A stretch of 18,364 nt of DNA from Syntrophus sp. (in: bacteria) (GTDB lineage: Bacteria; Desulfobacterota; Syntrophia; Syntrophales; UBA5619). Where the stretch lies: the NCBI GenBank assembly GCA_013824905.1, contig PNOO01000020.1, forward strand, positions 1 through 18,364, read 5' to 3'. Below the pieces are notes generated by a model. That model did no database searches. It was given only the letters and a program-made list of their open reading frames with translations, and was not told where the DNA came from. Of the stretch, positions 1 through 8,118 are shown one piece after another; position 1 is the stretch's first letter; each line of letters begins with the position of its first letter. Position numbers and translations under genes: made by a program.

Positions 1-2790
1 CCGATATCGAGAAGCAGCGCCGATCAGCGGAAGGGTCGCTGCGGTCGCGTCCAGAACGGGATCTGCATCCGACTTTTCAGCGAGGAGGACTTCCTCAGCC
101 GCCCCCTTTACACCCCGCCGGAGATCCTCCGCTCCTCTCTGGCGGGCGTGATCCTCCGGATGCTTGCCCTCGATCTGGGCGATATCGACACCTTCCCCTT
201 CATCGATCGCCCTGCCCCGAAGAGCATTCGGGACGGGATCGACATCCTTCTGGAACTCGGCGCCATCGAGACCGAAGACAAGGATAATGGCGGCTCTACC
301 TCTTCCTACCGCCTGACGGAGCGGGGGGGGATCATGGCGGAGCTTCCTCTTGATCCGCGGATCTCCCGGATAATTATCGAGGCCCGCAAGGAGGGATGTC
401 TTCCGGAGATCGTCGTCATCGCTGCAGCCCTCAGCATCCAGGATCCGCGGGAGAGGCCGGCCGATAAAGAGGCGCAGGCGGATCAGGCACATGCCAAATT
501 CAAAGACCCCGCTTCTGATTTTTCCTCCCTCCTCGGTCTCTGGCAACGCTGTTACAACCGAGGCAAATCTCCTCAGGCCCAGAACCGTCTGCGCCGTTTC
601 TGCCGGGACCATTTTCTCTCCTACCGGAGGATGAGAGAGTGGCGCGAGATCCATGACCAGATCCTCTCGATCCTGATCGAGAAGAAACTCTTCCCACGAA
701 AAGAAACCATACCGCGAAAGCAAGGAGCTGATCTTTATGCCGCTCTGCATCGTTCCATCCTGAGCGGCTATCTCGGCCATATCGCCCAGAAGAAGGAGAA
801 AAATCTCTACACGGCCACCAAGGATCGGCAGGCAATGATTTTTCCCGGTTCCGGCCTCTTCAACCGGGGAGGAAGCTGGATCGTCGCCGCGGAGATGGTC
901 GAAACCTCACGACTCTTCGCCCGGACCGTGGCGAATATCGAAAGCGATTGGCTCGAAGAAATCGGCGGCTGCCTCTGCCGTCGCACCTATTGCTCTCCCC
1001 ACTGGGAAAAGGACCGGGGCGAGGTCGTGGCCTCCGAACAGGTCACCCTCTTTGGCCTTATCATTGTGGCCGGCCGGCCCGTTTCTTTCGGCCGCATCGA
1101 CCCCGTGGAAGCCGCCCGGATCTTCATCCGCAGTGCCCTTGTTGAAGGGAACGTCAAAAAGCCACTCCCCTTCCTCGTCCATAACCAAGCGCTTATCGGA
1201 AAGATAGAAGACATCGAGGAGAAGATCCGCCGCCGGGATTTACTCGTCGATACGGAGACAATGGCACAGTTCTACGAAGACCGACTTCCCGGGATCTCCG
1301 ATATACGGACACTGCAGCACGTGATCCGGGAAAAGGGAAATGACCTCTTTCTCCGGATGTGCGAAGACGACCTTCTGGTCAAAGCCCCCGATTCGGAGGA
1401 GATTGCCCTTTTTCCTGAAACGGTTTCGGCAGGAGGCTGGCAGTTGGATTGCATTTATCAATTCGCACCCGGAAAACCGGAAGACGGGATCACACTAAAG
1501 ATTCCCGTTCAAGCCATCCCCTCCCTGCCAGCCGCCTCCCTGGATTGGACGGTCCCCGGTCTCCTGAAGGAAAAGCTCATGGCCCTCCTCCGGGGCCTCC
1601 CGAAGGAATACCGGAAACGGCTTCAGCCGTTCTCACATACCTGCGATGCTATTCTGAAGGAGATGGCACAGGAAGGTCCGCTCCCCACGGCCCTCGGGCG
1701 CTTCATCTATGAAAGATTCGGTGTGGACATCCCGGCCGATCGCTGGCCCCTGGAGGAGTTGGACGATCACCTAAAGCTCCGCTTTTCCGTCGTGGACGGA
1801 AATGACCAAGTACTGGCTGCGGGACGGGATATCGGTATTCTCCAGCAGGAATTTTTGGAGGAGAAGGAATCCCAGGCCTTTGCCGAAGCACGACGGACCT
1901 GGGATAAAGACGATGTGACCGCCTGGGATTTTGGGGAGCTTCCACGACGAATCCGACTGACAGGCAAAAGCCCCAACGCCGCGGTCGCGTTCCCCGCCCT
2001 GGCCATAGAGGAAACGGGGATCGGCATCCGGCTTTTTCGTTCCGAACCTGAGGCCGGCCGCGCCCACCGTAAAGGAGTTCGGGCGCTTCTGGCGCTGCGC
2101 TTCCGGGACGAACTGAAGCACCTGTGTAAGGGACTCGTCCCCACGGGGGATCTCAAACTCTGGGCGGCGGCGTTCGGGGGGGTCAAGATCCTGGAGAATG
2201 CACTTATCGATAAGGTCCTGCACGATCTCTTCGAGGCGGATGTGAGAACCGAATCAGACTTCGAGGCCCTCGGCGAGAGGGTCCGCCCGCAGATCCTGCC
2301 CCGGGGGCAGGCGGTTCTCCGGATGGCCGGTCCGCCGCTCAAAGCCCTCTATGAGGCGACGGAGCTTCTCCGCTCCCTTGAGGCCGCCAACCGGGGCAAC
2401 GGACCGGTCCTGTCTTTTCTTGCGGAGCTTCGGGAGGAGCTCTCCCGCCTCCTTCCCACCGATTTTCTCATCCGCTTCGAGGAAGACCGTCTGTTTCACA
2501 TCGGCCGGTATCTTCGTGCCCTGGCCATCCGCGCGGAGAGGGGCACTCTCCATCTGGACAAGGCCTTCGAACGGGGCAAAGAGATACGCGACCTCACCGG
2601 TTGGTACGCAGAGAGGCTCCGGGACCTTCCCCCTTACGCCTCTGAGGAGAAACGTCAGGCCCTTGCAGAATTCGTCTGGATGATCGAAGAGTACAAGGTT
2701 TCTCTGTTCGCCCAGGAGCTGAAGACCTCCATCCCCGTCTCGCGTAAACGGATCGAGACCCGGATGGGCGATATTCAGCGTATGCTGTAG
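1..2790 (+). CDS. hrpA: ATP-dependent RNA helicase HrpA (DEAH box), 5' partial
   Basis: HrpA is a DEAH-box 3'-5' RNA helicase; in E. coli it helps resolve stalled or collided ribosomes. The reading frame is open from base 1, so the start and helicase motifs I-V lie upstream of the window. The first visible residues hold motif VI (QRKGRCGR, about residues 9-16 of this 929-residue fragment). After it comes the winged-helix/HA2 ratchet region (roughly 45-180, with PPEILRSSLAGVILRML and the LTERG...LPLDPRISR pattern). An OB-fold region follows, and the rest is the long C-terminal domain typical of bacterial HrpA (DUF3418-like) but absent from short HrpB helicases. Full-length HrpA is about 1300 residues, so roughly 370 are missing. 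The stop is TAG at 2788-2790. The next gene starts 40 bases downstream on the same strand with no visible terminator between them. Confidence 0.93.
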   Translation, partial: PISRSSADQRKGRCGRVQNGICIRLFSEEDFLSRPLYTPPEILRSSLAGVILRMLALDLGDIDTFPFIDRPAPKSIRDGIDILLELGAIETEDKDNGGSTSSYRLTERGGIMAELPLDPRISRIIIEARKEGCLPEIVVIAAALSIQDPRERPADKEAQADQAHAKFKDPASDFSSLLGLWQRCYNRGKSPQAQNRLRRFCRDHFLSYRRMREWREIHDQILSILIEKKLFPRKETIPRKQGADLYAALHRSILSGYLGHIAQKKEKNLYTATKDRQAMIFPGSGLFNRGGSWIVAAEMVETSRLFARTVANIESDWLEEIGGCLCRRTYCSPHWEKDRGEVVASEQVTLFGLIIVAGRPVSFGRIDPVEAARIFIRSALVEGNVKKPLPFLVHNQALIGKIEDIEEKIRRRDLLVDTETMAQFYEDRLPGISDIRTLQHVIREKGNDLFLRMCEDDLLVKAPDSEEIALFPETVSAGGWQLDCIYQFAPGKPEDGITLKIPVQAIPSLPAASLDWTVPGLLKEKLMALLRGLPKEYRKRLQPFSHTCDAILKEMAQEGPLPTALGRFIYERFGVDIPADRWPLEELDDHLKLRFSVVDGNDQVLAAGRDIGILQQEFLEEKESQAFAEARRTWDKDDVTAWDFGELPRRIRLTGKSPNAAVAFPALAIEETGIGIRLFRSEPEAGRAHRKGVRALLALRFRDELKHLCKGLVPTGDLKLWAAAFGGVKILENALIDKVLHDLFEADVRTESDFEALGERVRPQILPRGQAVLRMAGPPLKALYEATELLRSLEAANRGNGPVLSFLAELREELSRLLPTDFLIRFEEDRLFHIGRYLRALAIRAERGTLHLDKAFERGKEIRDLTGWYAERLRDLPPYASEEKRQALAEFVWMIEEYKVSLFAQELKTSIPVSRKRIETRMGDIQRML

Positions 2791-2821
2791 TGACATCAAG
2801 CAATGGAATTCGTGAAGCCAT

Positions 2822-2828
2822 GGAGGTG
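2822..2828 (+). promoter_or_regulatory. Strong Shine-Dalgarno of the CNT transporter gene
   Basis: GGAGGTG lies just before the ATG at 2831 (4 bases after GGAGG). It is close to the ideal anti-16S complement and fixes the start of the transporter gene. Confidence 0.75.
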
Positions 2829-2830
2829 AT

Positions 2831-4123
2831 ATGGGACTCTACAATCTGGTCAGTTTCATCGGGATCTTTGTTCTCATGGGAATTGCGTGGGCCTTCTCGA
2901 CAAACCGCAGGGTGATCAACTGGCGGGTCGTCCTGTGGGGGACTTCACTGCAACTGGCTTTTGCGGCCTTTATCTTTGCCGTACCCGCCGGGCAGAAGGT
3001 TTTCCTGTTTATCAACGGGCTCGTGCTCAAGCTCGTCGATGTCGCCGGCGAAGGGGCTAAGTTCCTCTTCGGCCCCTTGGCGCAACCTCCGGGTACGGAA
3101 GGATCCATCGGCTTCATCCTTGCGTTCCAGGCATTGCCCACCATCATTTTTTTTGCGGCATTCCTTTCCCTTCTCTATCATTTCGGGTTTCTGCCCCGCC
3201 TGATCGAATCGTTCGGAAAACTTTTCGCCCGCTGGATGAGGCTCTCCGGCGCAGAGTCGCTCTGTGTGACCTCGAACCTGTTCGTCGGGGTGGAGTCGAC
3301 GCTGACGGTCAGACCTTACCTGGAACGGATGACCCGCAGCGAACTATGCACCGTCATGACGGCGATGATGGGAAACACAGCCTCATCGGTGCTGGCTTTT
3401 TATGTCTTGATCCTTCTGCCGACATTCCCGAACATCGCCGGCCATCTGGTATCGGCCACCCTCCTCTCCTGGCCGGCAGGGATCGTGATGGCCAAGCTGA
3501 TATTCCCCGAAGAGGAAAAGCCGGAGACATTGGGCACCGATGTCAAGGCCTGGCATAACCCGTCGAGCAACGCCATCGAATCGATTCTCAATGGGGCGAC
3601 CGACGGTGGAAAGATGGTCTTCGGCATTGCGACCATGCTTCTGGCGGTCCTGGGTCTGGTGGGATTATTAAATCTGATGACGACGCTGGTCGGCGACTGG
3701 ATCAATCTCGTGTTAGGCACAAGGGTGGACTTTACGTTACAGGCGCTGCTCGGCTATCTCTTCTACCCCCTGACCCTGCTGCTCGGCATCAATCCTCAGG
3801 ATGCACCGGCAATAGCGCGGCTCATCGGCGAGCGGGTGGTCGTGACCGAGGTGACCGCGTATCAGGATTTGGCAAAGATGCTGGCCCAGGGGCAAATCAT
3901 CGACAAACGCAGCGCCATCCTGGCCACCTATGCCCTCTGCGGCTTTGCCCATGTCGCCTCTCTGGGAATCTTCATCGGCGGGATTGCGGCCTTGGCGCCG
4001 AGCAGGGCGAAGGACATGGCGGCGGTCGGTTTCCGCGCGCTCTGGGCGGCGACATTGTCGCTGATGATGCTGGCCTGCGCCGCCGGAGTTTTTCTGACAC
4101 AGGGTTCCTTATTGTTCGGTTGA
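2831..4123 (+). CDS. Concentrative nucleoside transporter (CNT/NupC) family protein, divergent substrate site
   Basis: This is an inner-membrane cation-coupled transporter homologue of 430 residues, the normal length for bacterial CNT proteins. Hydrophobic segments run throughout. The N-terminal part (about 8-75), the gate region (about 100-210) and the C-terminal domain (about 215-428) occur in family order. The hairpin motif is recognisable at 149-166 (N149, FVG at 151-153, E155, then RPYLERMTRSEL). The second half carries ERVVVTE (E340), YQDL and ALCGFAHVASLGI (369-380). Typical CNTs read GQTEAP in the first hairpin, NEF before the second glutamate and GFAN in the last motif. Here these are GVEST, VTEV and GFAH. 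The acidic residues survive but the Gln-Thr pair and the Asn that contact uridine in the Vibrio CNT structure do not. The fold assignment is firm; the substrate is uncertain. The gene follows hrpA and ends 24 bases before convergent pyrD. Confidence 0.85.
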   Translation: MGLYNLVSFIGIFVLMGIAWAFSTNRRVINWRVVLWGTSLQLAFAAFIFAVPAGQKVFLFINGLVLKLVDVAGEGAKFLFGPLAQPPGTEGSIGFILAFQALPTIIFFAAFLSLLYHFGFLPRLIESFGKLFARWMRLSGAESLCVTSNLFVGVESTLTVRPYLERMTRSELCTVMTAMMGNTASSVLAFYVLILLPTFPNIAGHLVSATLLSWPAGIVMAKLIFPEEEKPETLGTDVKAWHNPSSNAIESILNGATDGGKMVFGIATMLLAVLGLVGLLNLMTTLVGDWINLVLGTRVDFTLQALLGYLFYPLTLLLGINPQDAPAIARLIGERVVVTEVTAYQDLAKMLAQGQIIDKRSAILATYALCGFAHVASLGIFIGGIAALAPSRAKDMAAVGFRALWAATLSLMMLACAAGVFLTQGSLLFG

Positions 4124-4147
4124 CTTGCAGCAGACAGATCGAGCCAC

Positions 4148-5110
4148 TCAGCAGTTTCCCTGAGTGCCCGTGTCCAACGAACCGATCAGTTCCGTGATCT
4201 TCCCTATTTTGTGGCGGATCATATAGTCTTTTATACCGTCAAGAATCTCCATCGTCGCCGCAGGCTGGATGAAATTGGCCGTACCGATCTCAACGGCCCT
4301 TGCACCGGTGATAAGAAACTCGAGGGCGTCGGATGCAGTCATGATCCCTCCGATACCGATGACCGGTACTTTCACTGCGCGGACTACCTGCCAGACCATC
4401 CGAAGAGCAATCGGCCGGATTGCCGGCCCTGAGAGACCGCCTGTGACGTTCGCCAGGTGCGGCCGCCTTCGTTCGATATCTACCGACATCCCCGTCACAG
4501 TGTTGATCAGGGATACTGCGTCTGCCCCGGCCGCCTCCACCGCCAGAGCGATCTGGGCGATGTCGGTCACGTTCGGTGTCAATTTGACGATGAGAGGAAG
4601 ATCGGTTTCACTGCGGATATGCCGCGTTATCTCGGCCGCCGCATCTGGGCAGGCGCCGAAGGAGATCCCCCCCCGCTTGACGTTAGGACAGGAGATATTG
4701 ACCTCGATGGCGTGGATTCCTTCCGTGCCGTTGAGGATTTCCGCTACCTGTCGATATTCATCCACCGTTTCACCGAAGATGTTGGCGATGACCGCCGTAT
4801 CGTACCGCCTGAGAAAGGGCAATTTGCGCGCGATGAAGTCTCGTACGCCGATATTCTGCAGTCCCACGGCGTTAAGCATCCCGGAAGGGGTTTCCATGAT
4901 CCGCGGGGGCGGATTCCCGGATCGGGGTTCGAGAGACAGGCCTTTGACGACCACCGCCCCGAGGCGGTTCAGATCGACGAAGGGGGCATACTCCTCGCCA
5001 TAACCGAAGGTCCCCGAGGCGGTCATGACGGGATTTTTCAAGGTCATGCTGCCGATGGCTATCGTAAGATCTTGAAGCTCGATCCTGTCTTCTTCAGATT
5101 TAGGATTCAT
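4148..5110 (-). CDS. pyrD: Dihydroorotate dehydrogenase B (NAD+), catalytic subunit PyrD
   Basis: PyrD oxidises dihydroorotate to orotate in de novo pyrimidine synthesis. It is a cytoplasmic FMN TIM-barrel that works with PyrK, the next gene upstream. The 320-residue protein shows the N-terminal NPVMTASGTFGYG, the loop TPSGMLNAVGLQN, and NISCPNVKRGG with the class 1 catalytic cysteine at about C141. The FMN-phosphate segment GIGGIMTASDALEFL and ARAVEIGTANF lie near the C-terminus. Start choice: a GTG two codons upstream (5114-5116) is also open, but AAGGAAG at 5116-5122 sits 5 bases before the ATG at 5108-5110 and overlaps that GTG, so the ATG is preferred. The start overlaps the end of pyrK by 11 bases, indicating translational coupling. 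The catalytic cysteine and the adjacent pyrK both point to type 1B rather than the membrane quinone-linked type 2. Confidence 0.95.
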   Translation of the reverse strand: MNPKSEEDRIELQDLTIAIGSMTLKNPVMTASGTFGYGEEYAPFVDLNRLGAVVVKGLSLEPRSGNPPPRIMETPSGMLNAVGLQNIGVRDFIARKLPFLRRYDTAVIANIFGETVDEYRQVAEILNGTEGIHAIEVNISCPNVKRGGISFGACPDAAAEITRHIRSETDLPLIVKLTPNVTDIAQIALAVEAAGADAVSLINTVTGMSVDIERRRPHLANVTGGLSGPAIRPIALRMVWQVVRAVKVPVIGIGGIMTASDALEFLITGARAVEIGTANFIQPAATMEILDGIKDYMIRHKIGKITELIGSLDTGTQGNC

Positions 5111-5960
5111 TTTCACTTCCTTGCATGTCGACAGAAGAGGTCGGAAGGACCTCCTTCAGGTCAAAGACCGGACCCTCCAGGCAGACCCTCACGTATTCCC
5201 TTTTTCTACCGGGGCCTCGGATCGCCACAACGCATCCGAGGCAGGCCCCGAGACCGCAGGCCATCCGCTCTTCGATGGAGACCTGACAGGGGATGGGATT
5301 GTCTTTGAGCAGGCGCCCTAGAGACAGGATCATCGGTGTCGGCCCGCAGGCGAAAATGACCGTTTCCTTCGGATCATATCCTTCGATTTCACTCTTCAGC
5401 AGCTCCGTCACTGGACCGTGATACCCCTGACTCCCGTCATCCGTGCAGAGTTTAAGGTCGCATAATCCGTTCAGACGCTCCAGACCGACCAGAAGGTTTA
5501 CGTTTCTCGCACCGAGGTAGAAGATCGGTTTCTTGCCTTTTTCTGTCTCCGCCGTCAGGAATCGGTCTTGGAGAAGGAAAATGAGGGGAGCCACGCCGAC
5601 CCCTCCCGCTATGAAAAGGACGCGCGTGAGTCCCTCGGGAATGGTAAAACCCTTCCCGAGAGGGCCGATAAGAGCCACTTCGTCGCCCGGTTTCATTTTT
5701 GAAAAAAGAATGGTTCCCCTGCCGGCCAAGCGGTAGAGCAACTCCAGAACGGCGTGATCATCCTGTTTCTGAAAGCCATAGACACTCAGTGGGCGGGCAA
5801 GAAGCGGTTCTCCCCGGTTTGCCTCACGAACCATGACGAACTGGCCGGGCGCGGGGATTGGAAACGAAGGCGGAAGGATGACGGTCATCATAAATTGATC
5901 GGACGCCACCTTGCGGTTTTCGCGAATCACCCCCGTCATCATCGATTGTATTTCATTCAT
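5100..5960 (-). CDS. pyrK: Dihydroorotate dehydrogenase B, electron transfer subunit PyrK
   Basis: PyrK carries FAD and a [2Fe-2S] cluster and passes electrons from PyrD's FMN to NAD+. In the 286-residue protein, an N-terminal ferredoxin-reductase-like barrel contains the FAD motif RPLSVYG (56-62). The NAD-binding domain has GGVGVAPL (119-126) and FACGPTPM (203-210). The C-terminal cluster has cysteines at 235, 240, 243 and 260 (C-x4-C-x2-C-x16-C), the PyrK iron-sulfur pattern. All expected ligands are present. The ATG at 5958-5960 overlaps the end of rimI by 8 bases and has no strong Shine-Dalgarno, so it is probably translated by coupling. It overlaps pyrD by 11 bases at the other end. The paired pyrK-pyrD order supports the assignment over other ferredoxin-NADP reductase-like proteins. 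Confidence 0.95.
   Translation of the reverse strand: MNEIQSMMTGVIRENRKVASDQFMMTVILPPSFPIPAPGQFVMVREANRGEPLLARPLSVYGFQKQDDHAVLELLYRLAGRGTILFSKMKPGDEVALIGPLGKGFTIPEGLTRVLFIAGGVGVAPLIFLLQDRFLTAETEKGKKPIFYLGARNVNLLVGLERLNGLCDLKLCTDDGSQGYHGPVTELLKSEIEGYDPKETVIFACGPTPMILSLGRLLKDNPIPCQVSIEERMACGLGACLGCVVAIRGPGRKREYVRVCLEGPVFDLKEVLPTSSVDMQGSENES
5116..5122 (-). promoter_or_regulatory. Ribosome binding site that decides the pyrD start
   Basis: AAGGAAG on the minus strand, inside the end of pyrK, is 5 bases from the pyrD ATG (5110). It overlaps the alternative GTG at 5116, which argues against that earlier start. Confidence 0.6.
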
Positions 5961-6474
5961 CTATTATCTTCTCCGCTACCACGGCGCCTGTAGAATCTCC
6001 CCAGGGAATCAGCCGCAGGTCTGCCCACATGATCAGGGCGTCTTCCTTTGTATCCGTATAATACCCGGGGCGGATACCTCTGACGGTAAAACCGAATCTC
6101 TCATACATTCTTTGTGCCGGTAAATTGGAATGACGAACCTCAAGGGTTATCCATCGCGCCCCCTCCAGCCGTGAGCAGCGGATGGCCTCTATCAGCAGCC
6201 GGGTAGCAATTCCCTTTCTTCGCATATCCCGCCGCACAGCAATATTGTGGAGATGGATTTCGTCATCCACACGCCAGTAGACGATATAACCCACCACCTT
6301 TCGCCTCTCCTCCTGAGTCGTTCTACCCACAAGCAACCTGGAAATGGGAGAGGTCATCTCGCTTCTGAAGAGGTTCTCCGACCATGGGGTGGGATAGGAA
6401 TCTCTTTCGATGCAGATGATTTCATCAATATCCCCTTCTTCATATTCTCCGATCTTGAGTATCCCGTCTTCCAA
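5953..6474 (-). CDS. rimI: Ribosomal-protein-alanine N-acetyltransferase RimI (GNAT family)
   Basis: This is a GNAT acetyltransferase. RimI acetylates the N-terminal alanine of ribosomal protein S18 from acetyl-CoA. In the 173-residue protein, the acetyl-CoA motif A is HNIAVRRDMRRKGIATRLL (76-94). E112 in the TLEVRHSN strand and Y124 in QRMYERFGF match the catalytic positions of RimI, and the GYYTDTKEDALIMW segment near 138-151 is characteristic. It is longer than the usual ~150 residues by a C-terminal tail of about 20. The start is not clear-cut: the frame opens just after the IIC stop (TGA at 6478-6480), and the first usable start is TTG at 6472-6474. The next ATG is 40 codons in and would remove the N-terminal strands. 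No strong Shine-Dalgarno is seen (AGGG about 11 bases away), so coupling to the IIC gene is likely. Exact substrate is inferred from family only. Confidence 0.87.
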   Translation of the reverse strand: MEDGILKIGEYEEGDIDEIICIERDSYPTPWSENLFRSEMTSPISRLLVGRTTQEERRKVVGYIVYWRVDDEIHLHNIAVRRDMRRKGIATRLLIEAIRCSRLEGARWITLEVRHSNLPAQRMYERFGFTVRGIRPGYYTDTKEDALIMWADLRLIPWGDSTGAVVAEKIIDE

Positions 6475-6477
6475 AAT

Positions 6478-7173
6478 TCAAATAACCCTGATGAAGCGGA
6501 TGATGACCGTCCCTACCAGAAAAACGGCGCAGAAGACGGGAACCGTTCCGCGAATGTTGATCGCGTTGAGCGCCACTGCGGTCCCGATGAGCGGTAGGAG
6601 AGAATATGTCAGAGTCAGACCGCGGATCGTCCAATCGGCGAGTCGCGGGTAGGCCCAGGTCATCAAGGCAATTCCTATCGGCAAAGTCACCAGGATAAAC
6701 GCGGCCGGAAAAAGATAGGCCTTCAGGATGGCGGTGAGATGCTTGCGGGCAATCGACCGCACGTCGCCCCTGGCTGCATCGCTGAGCGCCACATCGGCCA
6801 GTTTTTCGTTCCCCTGACAGAGCCATAATTCCATTTTCCTCGCAAGAATTCCAAGCGGTAGAAAAAGTAGAACGGCCAGGACGATCAACCCTTGCGAGAG
6901 ATTGCCGAGATAATGAGCGCTCTCTATCGAGGAGGCAGTGATCAGGATCGCCGCCAGGGTATCGTTAGGGGGAATATAGGCGCCAATCGGGAGCTGATCG
7001 ATCCAGAACAGCTCGATGAAGGCGCCGGCAATCAGGCCGGTGTAAGGATCGCCCAGGATCAGGCCGATCACCGGCGCCGCCACAATCGGCCGGGAAATCA
7101 TGGCCTGTAAAACGACACGGTCCAAGCAGAGAATACCGCCAGCGACAGATACGATAATAATATTTAATATCAC
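6478..7173 (-). CDS. PTS mannose/fructose/sorbose family, IIC membrane subunit
   Basis: This is the membrane IIC subunit of a mannose-class phosphotransferase system. IIC and IID together normally form the sugar channel. Across the 231 residues are several hydrophobic segments and the family hallmarks GLILGDPYTGLIAGAFIEL and PIGAYIPPNDTLAAIL in the N-terminal half. Start choice: the frame is open further up to a TTG at 7236, but that adds 21 polar residues and runs into the IIB gene. The GTG at 7171-7173, with AAGG 8 bases before it (7182-7185), gives the normal N-terminus (MILNIIIVSVAGG). It begins 29 bases after IIB and ends 3 bases before rimI. No IID gene follows; rimI, pyrK and pyrD do. 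It may therefore be part of an incomplete or regulatory PTS, unless IID is elsewhere in the genome. Confidence 0.9.
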   Translation of the reverse strand: MILNIIIVSVAGGILCLDRVVLQAMISRPIVAAPVIGLILGDPYTGLIAGAFIELFWIDQLPIGAYIPPNDTLAAILITASSIESAHYLGNLSQGLIVLAVLLFLPLGILARKMELWLCQGNEKLADVALSDAARGDVRSIARKHLTAILKAYLFPAAFILVTLPIGIALMTWAYPRLADWTIRGLTLTYSLLPLIGTAVALNAINIRGTVPVFCAVFLVGTVIIRFIRVI

Positions 7174-7202
7174 AGTGTTCGCCTTAACAGTTAAACCATC
7201 GG

Positions 7203-7691
7203 TTAAGACTTTAACTTCTGGACAATATCGTAACAATCTACCGGTTTTTCCTTGGGAACACGCCGCAATTCAATCTGGACGCCCTCATCGTGCAGACTGT
7301 TGATATCACTGACATCCGTGTCGCTCAATAGGACCGAAGGGGTACAGCAAAGACGGCAGTTCTCATTGTAGACGTTGCCGATATTCAATTTTGCGATTCG
7401 GAAACCGAGACGGTGGACGTCGAGTGCAGCGGACACCGTACTGAAAAGGACAATCGTTTTTTTACCGCGGCCCTGGGTGAAGGAGTAAGCTTCTGCAAAT
7501 TCCTTCACACCGCTGATGATGACCTGAATTTCACGGGGAACCGCCATGCGTATCACCGTCTCCTGAAAGAAATCGGAGGCCACCTGGTCGTCCACGACGA
7601 CGATGCAGGAGGCATGAAGATACGGGACCCACGCCTCCAGGATCTGACCATGAACGAGCCTGTTGTCGACCCGCACAAGGGCTATGTCCAT
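7203..7691 (-). CDS. PTS mannose/fructose/sorbose family, IIB subunit
   Basis: IIB takes the phosphoryl group from IIA on a histidine and passes it to the incoming sugar. The 162-residue protein begins MDIALVRVDNRLVHGQI, which carries the phosphorylated histidine at H14 in the conserved DxRLVHGQ motif. The domain continues with VVVDDQVASD and the C-terminal PTSIIB_sorb pattern (NIGNVYN, then VQIELRRVP). The ATG at 7689-7691 is preferred over an in-frame TTG at 7703, because the family N-terminus starts here; GGGA lies 4 bases upstream. The gap to the IIA gene is 16 bases and to IIC 29 bases. The catalytic site is intact, so the protein should be able to accept phosphate even though no IID partner is in the window. 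Confidence 0.92.
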   Translation of the reverse strand: MDIALVRVDNRLVHGQILEAWVPYLHASCIVVVDDQVASDFFQETVIRMAVPREIQVIISGVKEFAEAYSFTQGRGKKTIVLFSTVSAALDVHRLGFRIAKLNIGNVYNENCRLCCTPSVLLSDTDVSDINSLHDEGVQIELRRVPKEKPVDCYDIVQKLKS

Positions 7692-7707
7692 TAAATCCCG
7701 CAATCGA

Positions 7708-8118
7708 CTATCCGCTGACTTTCTTGCTTAGAATTTCACTGGCCAGGGAGATGTTCTTGATGCCGTAATCTTTAATGTACTGGGCACATTCCTTGAGTGT
7801 CATGTCTTCCCGGATATCAGGAAGTTTCAGAAGCATGGGGAGGTTGACGCCGGTGATCACCTCCACCTTCCCTTCTTTTAAAAAGGAGAGAGAGATGTTT
7901 GAGGGGGTTCCACCGAAGAGGTCGGTCAGAATCATAACACCCTGCCCCTGATCGAGCTTCTTGATGGCGGTACTGATCTCTTTTTTCAAATCCTCGACCC
8001 CTTTTGTCTGGTCAACGCAGACGTGAATGACTCCCTTCAGACTGCCCCGGATCAACTCCGTCGCCTTGATCAACTCGCTTCCCAGATTGCCGTGGGTCGT
8101 GATCAGTACGCCTATCAT
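7708..8118 (-). CDS. PTS mannose-family IIA subunit
   Basis: This is the soluble EIIA-Man domain, which is phosphorylated by HPr and passes phosphate to IIB. The 136-residue protein begins MIGVLITTHGNLG, placing the phosphorylatable histidine at H9 (H10 in E. coli ManX). It also has the conserved GVMILTDLFGGTPSN segment and GVNLPMLLKL. The frame is open 25 codons further upstream. However, GGAGGAG at 8125-8131 is 6 bases before the ATG at 8116-8118, and homologues start at this residue, so the shorter form is chosen. It is the first gene of the minus-strand cluster, facing the rhodanese gene across a 306-base divergent region. In many delta-group genomes this gene sits near rpoN, hprK, rapZ and ptsHI; none of those is visible here. 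Confidence 0.92.
   Translation of the reverse strand: MIGVLITTHGNLGSELIKATELIRGSLKGVIHVCVDQTKGVEDLKKEISTAIKKLDQGQGVMILTDLFGGTPSNISLSFLKEGKVEVITGVNLPMLLKLPDIREDMTLKECAQYIKDYGIKNISLASEILSKKVSG

Noticed and set aside
4457..5308. Plus-strand frame of 283 codons across pyrD and pyrK
   Set aside because: It is a shadow of two well-supported overlapping genes, with no ribosome binding site or family features.
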